A DNA stretch of 64,000 nucleotides from an uncultured Bacteroides sp. (GTDB lineage Bacteria > Bacteroidota > Bacteroidia > Bacteroidales > Bacteroidaceae): NCBI RefSeq assembly GCF_963666545.1, contig NZ_OY762899.1, positions 2,356,001 through 2,420,000 on the forward strand, written 5' to 3'. Below the pieces are notes generated by a model that ran no database searches, was not told the origin of the DNA, and saw only the letters and a program-made list of their open reading frames with translations. This document shows, one piece after another, positions 8,092-17,645 of the stretch (the stretch's first letter is position 1; the number at the start of each line of letters is the position of its first letter). The position numbers and the translations under genes are program-made.

Positions 8092-9282
8092 ATGGAAAGA
8101 GAAGGATCTGATTTCTGGCACGAAAGATTAAAGCAACTTGAGGTTGTTGTCATCATTCCTACTTATAATAATGGGAAAACTCTGACAACAGTTATAGAGA
8201 ATGTTCGTTTCTATTCGGAAGCTGTTATTATCGTGAATGATGGATCAACGGACGATACAGCCACAATTCTAGATAGCTTTCAGAAGATACAGGTTATAAC
8301 ACATGTTACAAACAAAGGAAAGGGAACAGCATTAAAAAACGGGTTGTCTCATGCTCAGAAAGCAGGATTCAGATATGCAATAACGATTGATTCAGACGGG
8401 CAACATTTTGCTTCCGACATTCCACTATTTATTGAATCTATTGAAAACGAGCCGGACATTTTGCTCGTCGGAGCGCGTAATCTCTCTTCGGACAATATGC
8501 CGGGGAAAAATACATTTGCCAATAAATTCTCTAATTTTTGGTTTACCTTGGAAACAGGATTAAAGTTAGAGGATACTCAGTCCGGCTTTCGACTGTATCC
8601 TCTGCACAAGATAGAACTTAACCGATTTTACTACACGGCTAAATATGAGTTTGAATTAGAAGCCATCGTTTTTTCAACTTGGAACGGTGTAAGAGTTAAA
8701 AATATCCCGATTCATGTCTATTACCCTCCTCAAGCAGAACGAGTATCGCATTTCCGCCCTTTTAGAGACTTCACGCGTATCAGCATTTTAAATACAATAT
8801 TGGTATTAATCACTCTCTTATGGATCTGGCCTCGTGATTTTTTCAGAAAACTGACTCCAACTAATGGCAAGAAGCTTCTTGATACACATATCATCCATTC
8901 AAAAGAGTCAAATTTAAAAGTTACACTGGCAATTATGCTTGGCATATTCATGGGAATATTTCCGGTATGGGGATATCAGATGCTTATAACACTATTTCTG
9001 GCACATATGCTCAAATTAAACAAGGTAATCGCTATTGTCGCTGCCAACATTAGTCTGCCACCAATGATTCCATTCTTGTTATACGGAAGCTATTTTACAG
9101 GCTGTAAGGTACTGAATAAACCTACAGAATTAGAGTTTAGTAACATCTCACTTGAAAATGTAAAACAGGTATTGGAACAATATTTGATAGGAAGCATTAT
9201 CTTTGCTGCTATTTGTAGCCTTATTATAGGAATCATTACCTTTGGGCTACTCTCTACTTGCAGAAGAATAAAAACATTATGA
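8092..9282 (+). CDS. GT2 glycosyltransferase fused to DUF2062 membrane domain
   Basis: 396 residues. Residues about 18-240 are a GT-A fold family-2 transferase: VVIIPTYNNG, VNDGSTDDT and DSDGQH (DXD-like, about 100). Residues about 272-390 are a DUF2062 membrane domain: KVTLAIMLGIFMGIFPVWG, then NKVIAIVAANISLPPMIPF and a last hydrophobic helix. GT2-DUF2062 proteins occur in pigment clusters and are thought to transfer a sugar, often from a polyprenyl phosphate, onto the lipid. No gene for a sugar-donor pathway is visible beside it. Its stop overlaps the ATG of the exporter fusion gene (ATGA at 9279-9282). Confidence 0.85.
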   Translation: MEREGSDFWHERLKQLEVVVIIPTYNNGKTLTTVIENVRFYSEAVIIVNDGSTDDTATILDSFQKIQVITHVTNKGKGTALKNGLSHAQKAGFRYAITIDSDGQHFASDIPLFIESIENEPDILLVGARNLSSDNMPGKNTFANKFSNFWFTLETGLKLEDTQSGFRLYPLHKIELNRFYYTAKYEFELEAIVFSTWNGVRVKNIPIHVYYPPQAERVSHFRPFRDFTRISILNTILVLITLLWIWPRDFFRKLTPTNGKKLLDTHIIHSKESNLKVTLAIMLGIFMGIFPVWGYQMLITLFLAHMLKLNKVIAIVAANISLPPMIPFLLYGSYFTGCKVLNKPTELEFSNISLENVKQVLEQYLIGSIIFAAICSLIIGIITFGLLSTCRRIKTL

Positions 9283-12200
9283 CCACATTTTTTATCCAAA
9301 TATATGATTACTTCAATAGGCACAAAATAATTTTTTACCTATCACTTTTTACTTGCGTATCACTCATGGCTTTCTTTGCCTTTCAGATGAAATTTGAAGA
9401 AAATGTAACTCGCTTCTTTCCCGATGCAAAAGGCTCTGAAAATATTATTAAGGTGTTCGACAACTTAAAAATTAAGGACAAGATCATCGTAATGATTTCA
9501 TCGGCAGATACCATTGCACCTGTGGATTCTCATGCACTGATTGATGCTTCTGAAGAGATAAAACAAAATCTTATTACTAAAGCTGGCAATACGCTGATCA
9601 AAGATGTTTTTTCTAAAGTTGACAGTAACCTCATCGGAGGCATCAGCGACTTTGTTTATGCCAACCTACCCCTCTTTCTTACAGATAAAGACTATCAGCA
9701 TTTCGATTCTTTGCTAAGCCAAGAAGCTATCGAAAGTAATATGAAAAGAAATTATTCCAATCTTCTTTCTCCTGCCGGGATCGCTTTGAAGAGCTATATA
9801 ATGAAAGATCCGTTAGGACTTGGTGGCAACACACTAAAGCAGTTGCAGAACTTTCAACTGGAAGCCAACTATGAAATGAATGAGGATCATATTTTCTCCA
9901 AAGATGGTTCTACGCTTCTAATGTTCATTACTCCGGTATATAATACCGGCAGTACGGGTAAAAACGATGCGCTTATCCAATTATTGGAGAACGAGATTAA
10001 ACAAAGCAAAGAGAAGCATGCTGATATTAATATTGATTATTTCGGTGGGCCATCTGTTGCAGTATACAATGCCAGACAAATTAAGGAAGACACAATCCTT
10101 ACCTCTTCCATTGCCTTAGCGATCATTATTATTTTTATTTCATTGGTATTCAAGCGGAAACGTTCCATTCCATTAATTATAGCCCCCGTATTATTCGGCG
10201 GACTTTTCTCCTTATGCCTCATCTACTTCATCAAAGGCAATATCTCGGCTATCGCAGTAGGTGCCGGTTCGGCGGTAATGGGCATCGCTCTTAGTTACTC
10301 CATACACATGCTTGCACATCAAAACCACGTTTCGTCTGTGCAACAATTGATTAAAGAAATAGCGTACCCCTTAACCATCGGGAGTTTCACTACTATCGGG
10401 GCTTTTGCCGGACTATTATTTACCAGTTCGGAATTACTCCGTGATTTTGGGTTATGTGCATCTCTAACTTTGATTGGTACCACTCTGTTCTGTCTCATTT
10501 ATCTTCCTCATTTCCTAAAAGGTCAAGTTGATATAAAACAAGGAATCGTTCTACGTTTCATCGAAAAGATGAATGCATATCCTTTTGAAAAAAACAAATG
10601 GCTGGTGGGAGGGCTCTGTGTCTTAACGCTTATCTGTTTGTTCACTTCGCAAAAAGTAGGTTTCGATACTAATATGATGAATCTCAACTATGAGCCTAAA
10701 CATCTGAAAGAATCAGAAGCAAGATTAATGAAGCTCTTCAATAATAAAGAGAAAACCGTTCTTTTTGTAAGTGTAGGAAAGGATATGAACACTGCAACAA
10801 AGAATTATGCAAGCACTAATCAACAACTATCCCGATTACAAAAAGAAGGAAAAATTCAAGCCTTTGCCTCCGCCGAACAATTCATGATTCCGCAAGCGGA
10901 ACAAAAAAGGCGTCTACAAAAATGGAACCATTACTGGACAGCTGAAAAGAAAGCGTTCTTACGAGAACATGTTCAGGCAGAAGCAGAAAGATATCACTTC
11001 CGGACAGGATCTTTCGACGATTTCTATCGCTTGCTAGATCATCCCTTCCATGAATATAATTATCAAACACAAGAAGACAAAGCATCCCATAAGTTATTAG
11101 ATGAATGGCAAAGTTCTGCCGATTCAACCTTTATGCTCATTACACAAGTTCGCATCAAGGAAACAGCCAAGGAGTCCGTATACCAAGGATTCGAAAACAA
11201 CAATGGCGTCGTTATTTTCGATAAAGCTTACTTTGCCAACAAGTGGGTTTCGGCTATCCATGACAATTTTTATTTCATTTTATATCTATCTTCTTTTCTT
11301 ATTTTCTTTGCTTTGTTGATTTCTTATGGGCGAATAGAACTTACCTTAATAAGTTTTCTGCCTATGCTTATAAGCTGGATTATCATCTTGGGATTAATGG
11401 GTATATTGGGAATAGAATTCAACATTATCAATATCATCCTTTCTACCTTCATCTTCGGCATTGGCGATGATTTCAGCATTTTCATTATGGATGGCCTGCA
11501 AAATCAATACCGAACAGGGAGAAAAGTGCTGAATTCACATAAAACAGCTATTTTCTTTTCTGCCTTCACCACTGTAATAGGTATGGGCACACTCGTCTTT
11601 GCACGTCATCCCGCCCTGCAATCAATCTCTCTAATCTCAATTTTAGGAATGATAACCGTTGTATTAGTGGCTTATACCATCCAACCAATTATCTACAAAT
11701 TCTTTATTTCTACACCTGCTTCCAAAGGTTTGCCTCCGTACACATTATTGGGACTACTTAGAACGATAGCACTCTTTGCACTCTTTCTTACCGGATGTCT
11801 TTTCTTACGCCTTCTAATTTTAATCATGCACCTTGTACCAATACGCAAAGCACAGAAGAAACAGTTTATCTGCCAATTGATAAGGATTGCCTGCAGAGTA
11901 ATATTGTATGCCGCTACATCTGTTCGGAAAGAAAAAATTAATCGATCAAATGAAACATTCAAAAAGCCGGCAATATTGGTAGCCAATCACCAGTCATTCA
12001 TAGACATCCTCGTTCTACTTTCTCTTTCTTCTAAGATAGTAATGGTTACCAACCATTGGGTATGGCACTCTCCTTTTTTCGGGAAAATCATTCGCTATGT
12101 AGATTTCTACTATATAGGGCACGGGTATGAACAGTATGTAGAACACATGCGCAAGAAAGCAAGAGAAGGATATTCTATTGCTATCTTTCCTGAAGGTACA

Positions 12201-13136
12201 CGCTCAAACAGCGGAAAGATTAGTCGTTTTCACAAAGGGGCTTTTTATTTGGCTGAGAAATTACAGATGGATATTATTCCTGTTATTCTTTATGGCAATG
12301 ACAAAATCATAGCTAAAGCACAACCTTTCAATATCCGTAAAGGGATTATACTTATCAAAATATTACCACGTATTTCGTACAATGACCCCACGTTCGGAGC
12401 ATGTCACCAAGAACATGCTAAGCGCATAGCTGTTTACATGAGAGAAGAATACGCACGTGCCTGCCGCGAGAAAAACACACCTGAAAATCCCGCTTTTTAC
12501 GAAGCTTTGGTGCAAAATTACATCTATAAGGGGCCAGTTGAAGAGTGGTACATGCGAATCAAGGTTAAGATGGAAAAGAACTATTCTCTATTCAATAGCC
12601 TAATTCCTATGAAAGGACAAATCACCGACATCGGATGTGGCTTTGGACCACTTTGCTACATGCTGTCACTCATCTCTGAAGAGAGAGAAATTCTTGGAAT
12701 TGATTATGACGAAGATAAAATAGCGGTAGCACAACGGGGATGGCTCCGTAACGAGCACATTCGTTTTGAGCATGCCGATGCATTAAATTGCACTTTGCCG
12801 GAGAGTGATGTATTCATTTTGAATGACATGCTGCATTATATTAGTTATGAACATCAACGTAGTTTGTTAAAGAGATGTGCCGCATTACTTCGCCCAAAAG
12901 GCATAATGATAATACGAGACGCTAATACTTCTAACAGTTCCAAACATCAGCTAACTCGGATCACTGAAGTATTGTCCACCCGAATCATCAAATTTAACCA
13001 AACTACAGCGCAGTTAAGCTTTACTTCCGAAGCACAGATGCGTAACATTGCTAAAGAATGTGATATGGAGATTGAAGCAATACAAAATGATAAATACACA
13101 TCGAACACAATTTATATTTTCAGAAAACCAGAATAG
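9279..13136 (+). CDS. RND/MMPL exporter - PlsC acyltransferase - methyltransferase fusion
   Basis: A 1285-residue three-part protein. Residues about 1-840 form an RND/MMPL-type transporter with two sets of membrane helices and large extracytoplasmic loops; the second half carries FIFGIGDDFSIFIMDGL, a typical RND helix-4 motif. Residues about 870-1070 are a PlsC-type glycerolipid acyltransferase with NHQSFIDI (H-x4-D, about 903) and FPEGTRS (about 970). Residues about 1090-1285 are a class I methyltransferase with DIGCGFGP (about 1118). A TTG lies upstream at 9258, but the ATG at 9279 overlaps the previous stop. The likely job is to acylate or attach the polyene to a membrane lipid and flip it outward. 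No frameshift is seen at either junction. Confidence 0.88.
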   Translation: MTTFFIQIYDYFNRHKIIFYLSLFTCVSLMAFFAFQMKFEENVTRFFPDAKGSENIIKVFDNLKIKDKIIVMISSADTIAPVDSHALIDASEEIKQNLITKAGNTLIKDVFSKVDSNLIGGISDFVYANLPLFLTDKDYQHFDSLLSQEAIESNMKRNYSNLLSPAGIALKSYIMKDPLGLGGNTLKQLQNFQLEANYEMNEDHIFSKDGSTLLMFITPVYNTGSTGKNDALIQLLENEIKQSKEKHADINIDYFGGPSVAVYNARQIKEDTILTSSIALAIIIIFISLVFKRKRSIPLIIAPVLFGGLFSLCLIYFIKGNISAIAVGAGSAVMGIALSYSIHMLAHQNHVSSVQQLIKEIAYPLTIGSFTTIGAFAGLLFTSSELLRDFGLCASLTLIGTTLFCLIYLPHFLKGQVDIKQGIVLRFIEKMNAYPFEKNKWLVGGLCVLTLICLFTSQKVGFDTNMMNLNYEPKHLKESEARLMKLFNNKEKTVLFVSVGKDMNTATKNYASTNQQLSRLQKEGKIQAFASAEQFMIPQAEQKRRLQKWNHYWTAEKKAFLREHVQAEAERYHFRTGSFDDFYRLLDHPFHEYNYQTQEDKASHKLLDEWQSSADSTFMLITQVRIKETAKESVYQGFENNNGVVIFDKAYFANKWVSAIHDNFYFILYLSSFLIFFALLISYGRIELTLISFLPMLISWIIILGLMGILGIEFNIINIILSTFIFGIGDDFSIFIMDGLQNQYRTGRKVLNSHKTAIFFSAFTTVIGMGTLVFARHPALQSISLISILGMITVVLVAYTIQPIIYKFFISTPASKGLPPYTLLGLLRTIALFALFLTGCLFLRLLILIMHLVPIRKAQKKQFICQLIRIACRVILYAATSVRKEKINRSNETFKKPAILVANHQSFIDILVLLSLSSKIVMVTNHWVWHSPFFGKIIRYVDFYYIGHGYEQYVEHMRKKAREGYSIAIFPEGTRSNSGKISRFHKGAFYLAEKLQMDIIPVILYGNDKIIAKAQPFNIRKGIILIKILPRISYNDPTFGACHQEHAKRIAVYMREEYARACREKNTPENPAFYEALVQNYIYKGPVEEWYMRIKVKMEKNYSLFNSLIPMKGQITDIGCGFGPLCYMLSLISEEREILGIDYDEDKIAVAQRGWLRNEHIRFEHADALNCTLPESDVFILNDMLHYISYEHQRSLLKRCAALLRPKGIMIIRDANTSNSSKHQLTRITEVLSTRIIKFNQTTAQLSFTSEAQMRNIAKECDMEIEAIQNDKYTSNTIYIFRKPE

Positions 13137-13139
13137 TAT

Positions 13140-14627
13140 ATGACTAAATATGATATCATCATCATTGGCAGCGGACTCGGAGGACTGGAATGCGGAGCAA
13201 TACTCAGCAAGGAAGGATATAACGTCTGTGTTCTCGAGAAAAATGCATTGTTTGGTGGATGCTTCCAAAGTTATCGAAGAAAGGGGCATCTGTTTGACAC
13301 TGGTATCCACTACATTGGCAGCCTGGACGAAGGACAAATCATGAACCAATATTTTCGATATTTCGGGATCATGAATAAACTAAAGTTGCGGCGACTCGAT
13401 GAATCTGCTTTCGACCAGATCTATTATAAAAATGACATTTATAATTTTGCCATGGGAGATTCCCTCTTCACAGAAACGTTAAGTGGATATTTTCCTCACG
13501 AAAAAGCTAATCTGCAACGCTATACTGAAAAACTGAGTGAAGTAGGCCGTCTGATTAGTGTTGATCATTTAAAAAAAGGCATTATCGCTGTAGAAGGAAT
13601 GAAATACTTCAGCACATCTGCCACCGCTCTTATTTCAGAGATAACGCCTAATCGTGATTTACAAAACATTTTGTGTGGATCGTCATTGCTTTACGGTGGA
13701 ATTAAAGACGTATCAACATTTTACCAGCATGCCATGATCAATCATTCGTATATCGAAAGCGCCTATCGCTTTGTTGACGGAAGTATGCAAGTCAGCTTGG
13801 AATTGATTAATGTGATACGAAGCAACGGTGGAACAGTATTAAACAATAAAGAAGTAACGCGTATTATCGTAGAAAACGAGAAAGTGAAAGGAGTGGAAAT
13901 AAACAATGAAGAAATCATTGAAAGCAACTATGTAATTTCAAATATGCACCCTAAACGTACCTTAGAGTTATTAGACAAAAATCGTTCGATTAAAAATGCG
14001 TATATATCGCGGATAAATTCACTCAAGAATACTTATGGTGTCTTCACTCTTCATTTGGTGATGAAAAAAGAGAGTTACCCCTACATCAACAGTAATTACT
14101 ATTTGAACGAAAACGATAATGTGTGGTATAATAAAGAAAACGGTCCGGAAATTACTAACTGCATGATTTCGATGCAAGCTTCATCGAAAAGTAAACAGTA
14201 TGCAGAAGTTATTTCCATATTAACCCCAATGTATATAGATGAATTATCAGCATGGGAAAATACAACTTATGGGCATCGGGGAGAAGAATATGCCCGATTC
14301 AAAGAAAATAAAGCACAAGAAATCTTGGAATTCACTCGAAAGCATGGACTCGATTTTGGGCAAAATGTTGAAGCAATGTACACCACTACCCCACTGAGCT
14401 ACAGAGATTATACCGCCAGTATTGATGGGTCAGCGTACGGGATTATTAAAAACTATAAATATCCTCAAATAGGTTTTGTCTCTACACGCACCAAACTTAA
14501 TAACCTCTTCTTAACAGGACAAAACCTGAATGTGCACGGTGCATTAGGAGTCACTCTAACAGCCATTATTACTTGTTCTGAGTTTCTGGGACAAGAATAC
14601 TTAGCAAAAAAGGTAGGAAATGCTTAA
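13140..14627 (+). CDS. FAD-dependent oxidoreductase, CrtI/phytoene desaturase-like
   Basis: 495 residues. The N-terminus IIIGSGLGGLECGAILSKEG (about 6-25) is a dinucleotide-binding Rossmann motif, followed by the CrtI-type GGCFQSYRRKGHLFDTGIHY. The C-terminus holds a second FAD-contact region, NLFLTGQNLNVHGALGVTL. The family includes carotenoid desaturases, isomerases and retinol saturases. In this operon it may desaturate, saturate or isomerise the polyene chain; the chemistry is not established by sequence. Its 3' end overlaps the next gene by 8 bases. Confidence 0.83.
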   Translation: MTKYDIIIIGSGLGGLECGAILSKEGYNVCVLEKNALFGGCFQSYRRKGHLFDTGIHYIGSLDEGQIMNQYFRYFGIMNKLKLRRLDESAFDQIYYKNDIYNFAMGDSLFTETLSGYFPHEKANLQRYTEKLSEVGRLISVDHLKKGIIAVEGMKYFSTSATALISEITPNRDLQNILCGSSLLYGGIKDVSTFYQHAMINHSYIESAYRFVDGSMQVSLELINVIRSNGGTVLNNKEVTRIIVENEKVKGVEINNEEIIESNYVISNMHPKRTLELLDKNRSIKNAYISRINSLKNTYGVFTLHLVMKKESYPYINSNYYLNENDNVWYNKENGPEITNCMISMQASSKSKQYAEVISILTPMYIDELSAWENTTYGHRGEEYARFKENKAQEILEFTRKHGLDFGQNVEAMYTTTPLSYRDYTASIDGSAYGIIKNYKYPQIGFVSTRTKLNNLFLTGQNLNVHGALGVTLTAIITCSEFLGQEYLAKKVGNA

Positions 14628-16287
14628 AACAATAAAGAAAATATTCAAATATACAGCCATCACGTTCTTGGCATTCATTATTGCTATATCCCTTTTCATA
14701 GGCTATTTGTACTATTCGGCCGATATGCTAACACCACACTATGTTTCAACGTCAACTGAACAAGTGGTTACAACAGACAGCCTTCGAGAATATAGAGGTA
14801 ACTTTCTTCGGCATAGCAAAAGTGGATTATGGGAATTGAAAGTTCACGGCAACGCTTTTGAACGGGGAGAAGCTATTGGAAAATTATCTTCAGACTTGCT
14901 CTATTATCAAGAGAAAGTATTTGTAGATCAGATCAAAGAAATTATACCTTCTGATGGTTATCTCAAGTTTCTACGCTTTTTCATAGTCCTCTTTAACCGA
15001 AACTTAGGAAAAAACATCGAAGAAGAATTCCGTGACGAGATTTATGGCATCTCTCTATCTTGCACAGACGAGTTTAATTTTATCGGCACAGGATATGAAC
15101 GACAGCTTAACTACCATTCCGCACATGATTTAGGGCATGCGATGCAAGATTACATGCTTGTAGGATGTAGCTCTTTCGCTTCTTGGGGAGAAAATAGTGC
15201 AGATACTTCCCTCATTATCGGTCGCAATTTCGATTTTTATGTTGGTGATAATTTTGCTCGTAACAAACAAGTAGCCTTCTATAACCCGGAAAAAGGGTAT
15301 AAATTTGCCTCTGTCGGATGGCCCGGAATGACCGGTGTGCTCTCTGGCATGAACGAAACAGGTTTAACAGTAACCATTAATGCTGCTAAATCCAATATGC
15401 CTACAGCATCGGCAACCCCTATTTCGATTTTAACAAGAGAAATTCTTCAGTATGCCTCAACGATAGACGAAGCATATATTATTGCAAAAAAAAGAAAGAC
15501 ATTTGTATCAGAATCTATTTTGATAGGTTCCGCAAAAGATGGCAGAGCGGCAATTATAGAGAAATCACCGGAAAAGATCGCTCTTTTCACTGGTAATGGG
15601 CACCAACTAATCTGCACCAACCATTATCAATCAGAAGCATTCAGCCACGATAAACGGAATTTGGAGAACATCCGTACATCAGACAGTCAATATCGTTTTA
15701 ACCGCCTAGATGAATTGCTAAAAGAGAACAGCCCTATTGATGCAAATAAGGCTGCTGCCATTTTACGTAACCGAAAAGGATTGCATGATACTGATTTAGG
15801 TTTGACTAATGAAATGGCCATGAACCAATTCATCTCACACCATTCCGTCATCTTCGAGCCGGGGAAAAGGTTAATGTGGGTCTCAACTTCTCCTTGGCAA
15901 TGTGGAAAATATGTTGCATACGATCTAAACAAAATATTTAGTGATAGTGTCGATTTCGAACATGAAATATGTACGCAAGAGCTAACCATCGCTGAAGACC
16001 CTTTCATTTACCAGCCAGAATTCAAACAGCTATTAATTTATAAAAGGCTCACTCCCCTTATCCGAAAAAAAATAGCACGAAAAGAAAAGATGGATGAGCA
16101 TGTCTTGAAAACGTACGAATCATCCAATCCTGCTTTTTATTATCTCCATGAGATTTTAGGAGATTATTACCTGGCGATACAGCAGAACTCTAAAGCTCTG
16201 ATGCATTGGAGAAAAGCATTAACTATGCCAATACCCAAACTTGGTGAGAAAGAGCGCATTCAAGAGAAAATCAATAAAAATCAATAG
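14620..16287 (+). CDS. Membrane-anchored C45-family Ntn acyltransferase/hydrolase
   Basis: 555 residues: a single N-terminal membrane helix (about 8-30), an N-terminal nucleophile hydrolase domain of the acyl-CoA:6-aminopenicillanate acyltransferase (C45) family, and a helical tail about 460-555. The candidate nucleophile is Cys183 in VGCSSFASWG, which in this family becomes the new N-terminus after self-cleavage. GRNFDFY (about 208) and GMNETGLTVTINAA (about 248) are further family motifs. It is expected to face the periplasm. It may form or break an amide or ester between the polyene acid and an acceptor. Its stop lies 2 bases before the adenylating-enzyme gene. Confidence 0.82.
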   Translation: MLKTIKKIFKYTAITFLAFIIAISLFIGYLYYSADMLTPHYVSTSTEQVVTTDSLREYRGNFLRHSKSGLWELKVHGNAFERGEAIGKLSSDLLYYQEKVFVDQIKEIIPSDGYLKFLRFFIVLFNRNLGKNIEEEFRDEIYGISLSCTDEFNFIGTGYERQLNYHSAHDLGHAMQDYMLVGCSSFASWGENSADTSLIIGRNFDFYVGDNFARNKQVAFYNPEKGYKFASVGWPGMTGVLSGMNETGLTVTINAAKSNMPTASATPISILTREILQYASTIDEAYIIAKKRKTFVSESILIGSAKDGRAAIIEKSPEKIALFTGNGHQLICTNHYQSEAFSHDKRNLENIRTSDSQYRFNRLDELLKENSPIDANKAAAILRNRKGLHDTDLGLTNEMAMNQFISHHSVIFEPGKRLMWVSTSPWQCGKYVAYDLNKIFSDSVDFEHEICTQELTIAEDPFIYQPEFKQLLIYKRLTPLIRKKIARKEKMDEHVLKTYESSNPAFYYLHEILGDYYLAIQQNSKALMHWRKALTMPIPKLGEKERIQEKINKNQ

Positions 16288-16289
16288 AT

Positions 16290-17588
16290 ATGATGGATAA
16301 GAATCAAAAAATTCAGTTTAGCTCTCCGGCAGAGATAAAGCTGTATCAGGAAGCCAGACTTTCCGAAGCAATGGCATACCTGCAAGCACATTCAAAGTTC
16401 TATCAATCGATGTTCAGAAAGCATCATATTGATATAACTAAGATAAAGACTATTGAAGATTTGCAACAAATCCCAATTACAACAAAAACAGACCTTCAAC
16501 TATACAATGATGATTTCATCTGCGTCAGCAAAGATGATATAATTGACTACGTCACCACCTCGGGCACGCTAGGTGATCCGGTTACGTTTGTTTTAACTTC
16601 CGAAGATCTTGATCGACTGGCTTACAATGAATACCTCTCATACAACACTGCCGGTTGTAGCAAACACGACATACTACAACTTATGACAACCATCGATCGG
16701 CGTTTCATGGCAGGCTTGGCTTACTACATGGGAGCCAGAGAGCTGGGAATGGGGGTAGCCCGTGTAGGAAATGGAATTCCTGAATTGCAATGGGACACCA
16801 TACATCGAATTCATCCCACCTGCGGAATGGTTGTTCCCTCTTTTCTCATTAAATTGATAGAATTCGCTGAGAAGAATGGTGTAGACTACAACGATTGCTC
16901 CTTGAATAAGTGTATTTGCATTGGCGAAGCCTTACGCAATCCTGACTTCACTCTAAATACTCTCGGCCGGAGAATACAAAATAAATGGCAAGCACTAAAA
17001 CTTTATTCGACGTATGCATCAACAGAAATGCAATCTTCTTTTACCGAATGCAATGAATTTCAAGGGGGGCACCTGCAACCGGAATTGATAATAGTAGAAT
17101 TCTTAGACGATGATAACCAACCGGTGAAAGAAGGAGAAGCCGGAGAAGTTACCATTACTACTCTAGGAGTAAAAGGTATGCCTTTACTCCGCTTCAAAAC
17201 AGGCGATATCTGTTACCATTATAGTGAACCATGCGCTTGCGGACGAAACACAATACGACTCAGTTCTGTGTTGGGGCGTAAGGGACAAATGATAAAGTAT
17301 AAAGGCACAACTCTTTATCCACCTGCACTTTTTGACATTCTAGATAATATTCCCCACGTAAAAAATTACATCGTTGAGGTTTACACCAATGAAATTGGCA
17401 CAGATGAAATTTTGGTGAGAATAGGTAGTGAAGATAAAAGTGATGTGTTTGCAAAAGAAATAAAAGACTTGTTCCGCTCCAAAGTACGAGTTGCCCCTGC
17501 CATCAATTTTGAACCTGCAGAATATATTTCTAAATTACAGATGCCTCCAATGAGTCGAAAAGCAATCAAATTCATTGATTTACGATAA
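16290..17588 (+). CDS. PaaK-like AMP-dependent acyl-CoA/aryl-CoA ligase
   Basis: 432 residues of the phenylacetate-CoA ligase branch of the ANL superfamily. The P-loop is YVTTSGTLGDPVTF (about 88-101); the adenylate-binding YASTEMQ (about 246) and GDICYH (about 306) motifs follow, then a shortened C-terminal lid domain. It would activate an aromatic acid, such as a hydroxycinnamate or hydroxybenzoate starter, as adenylate and then thioester. It is the last gene of the polyene operon; 57 bases later a separate promoter drives the next gene. Adjacent ATGs at 16290 and 16293 are both possible starts. Confidence 0.85.
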   Translation: MMDKNQKIQFSSPAEIKLYQEARLSEAMAYLQAHSKFYQSMFRKHHIDITKIKTIEDLQQIPITTKTDLQLYNDDFICVSKDDIIDYVTTSGTLGDPVTFVLTSEDLDRLAYNEYLSYNTAGCSKHDILQLMTTIDRRFMAGLAYYMGARELGMGVARVGNGIPELQWDTIHRIHPTCGMVVPSFLIKLIEFAEKNGVDYNDCSLNKCICIGEALRNPDFTLNTLGRRIQNKWQALKLYSTYASTEMQSSFTECNEFQGGHLQPELIIVEFLDDDNQPVKEGEAGEVTITTLGVKGMPLLRFKTGDICYHYSEPCACGRNTIRLSSVLGRKGQMIKYKGTTLYPPALFDILDNIPHVKNYIVEVYTNEIGTDEILVRIGSEDKSDVFAKEIKDLFRSKVRVAPAINFEPAEYISKLQMPPMSRKAIKFIDLR

Positions 17589-17604
17589 TTTATTTATAAC
17601 TTTG
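17574..17604 (+). promoter_or_regulatory. Bacteroides-type promoter for the gene at 17646
   Basis: TAACTTTG at 17597-17604 matches the TAnnTTTG -7 box. ATTG at 17574-17577, inside the end of the preceding gene, lies 19 bases upstream as a -33 element. This makes the 17646 gene an independent unit from the polyene operon. Confidence 0.6.
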
Positions 17605-17645
17605 TAATAGTCAAAAATTAAACATTAATTAAAAAATTAAGCAGT

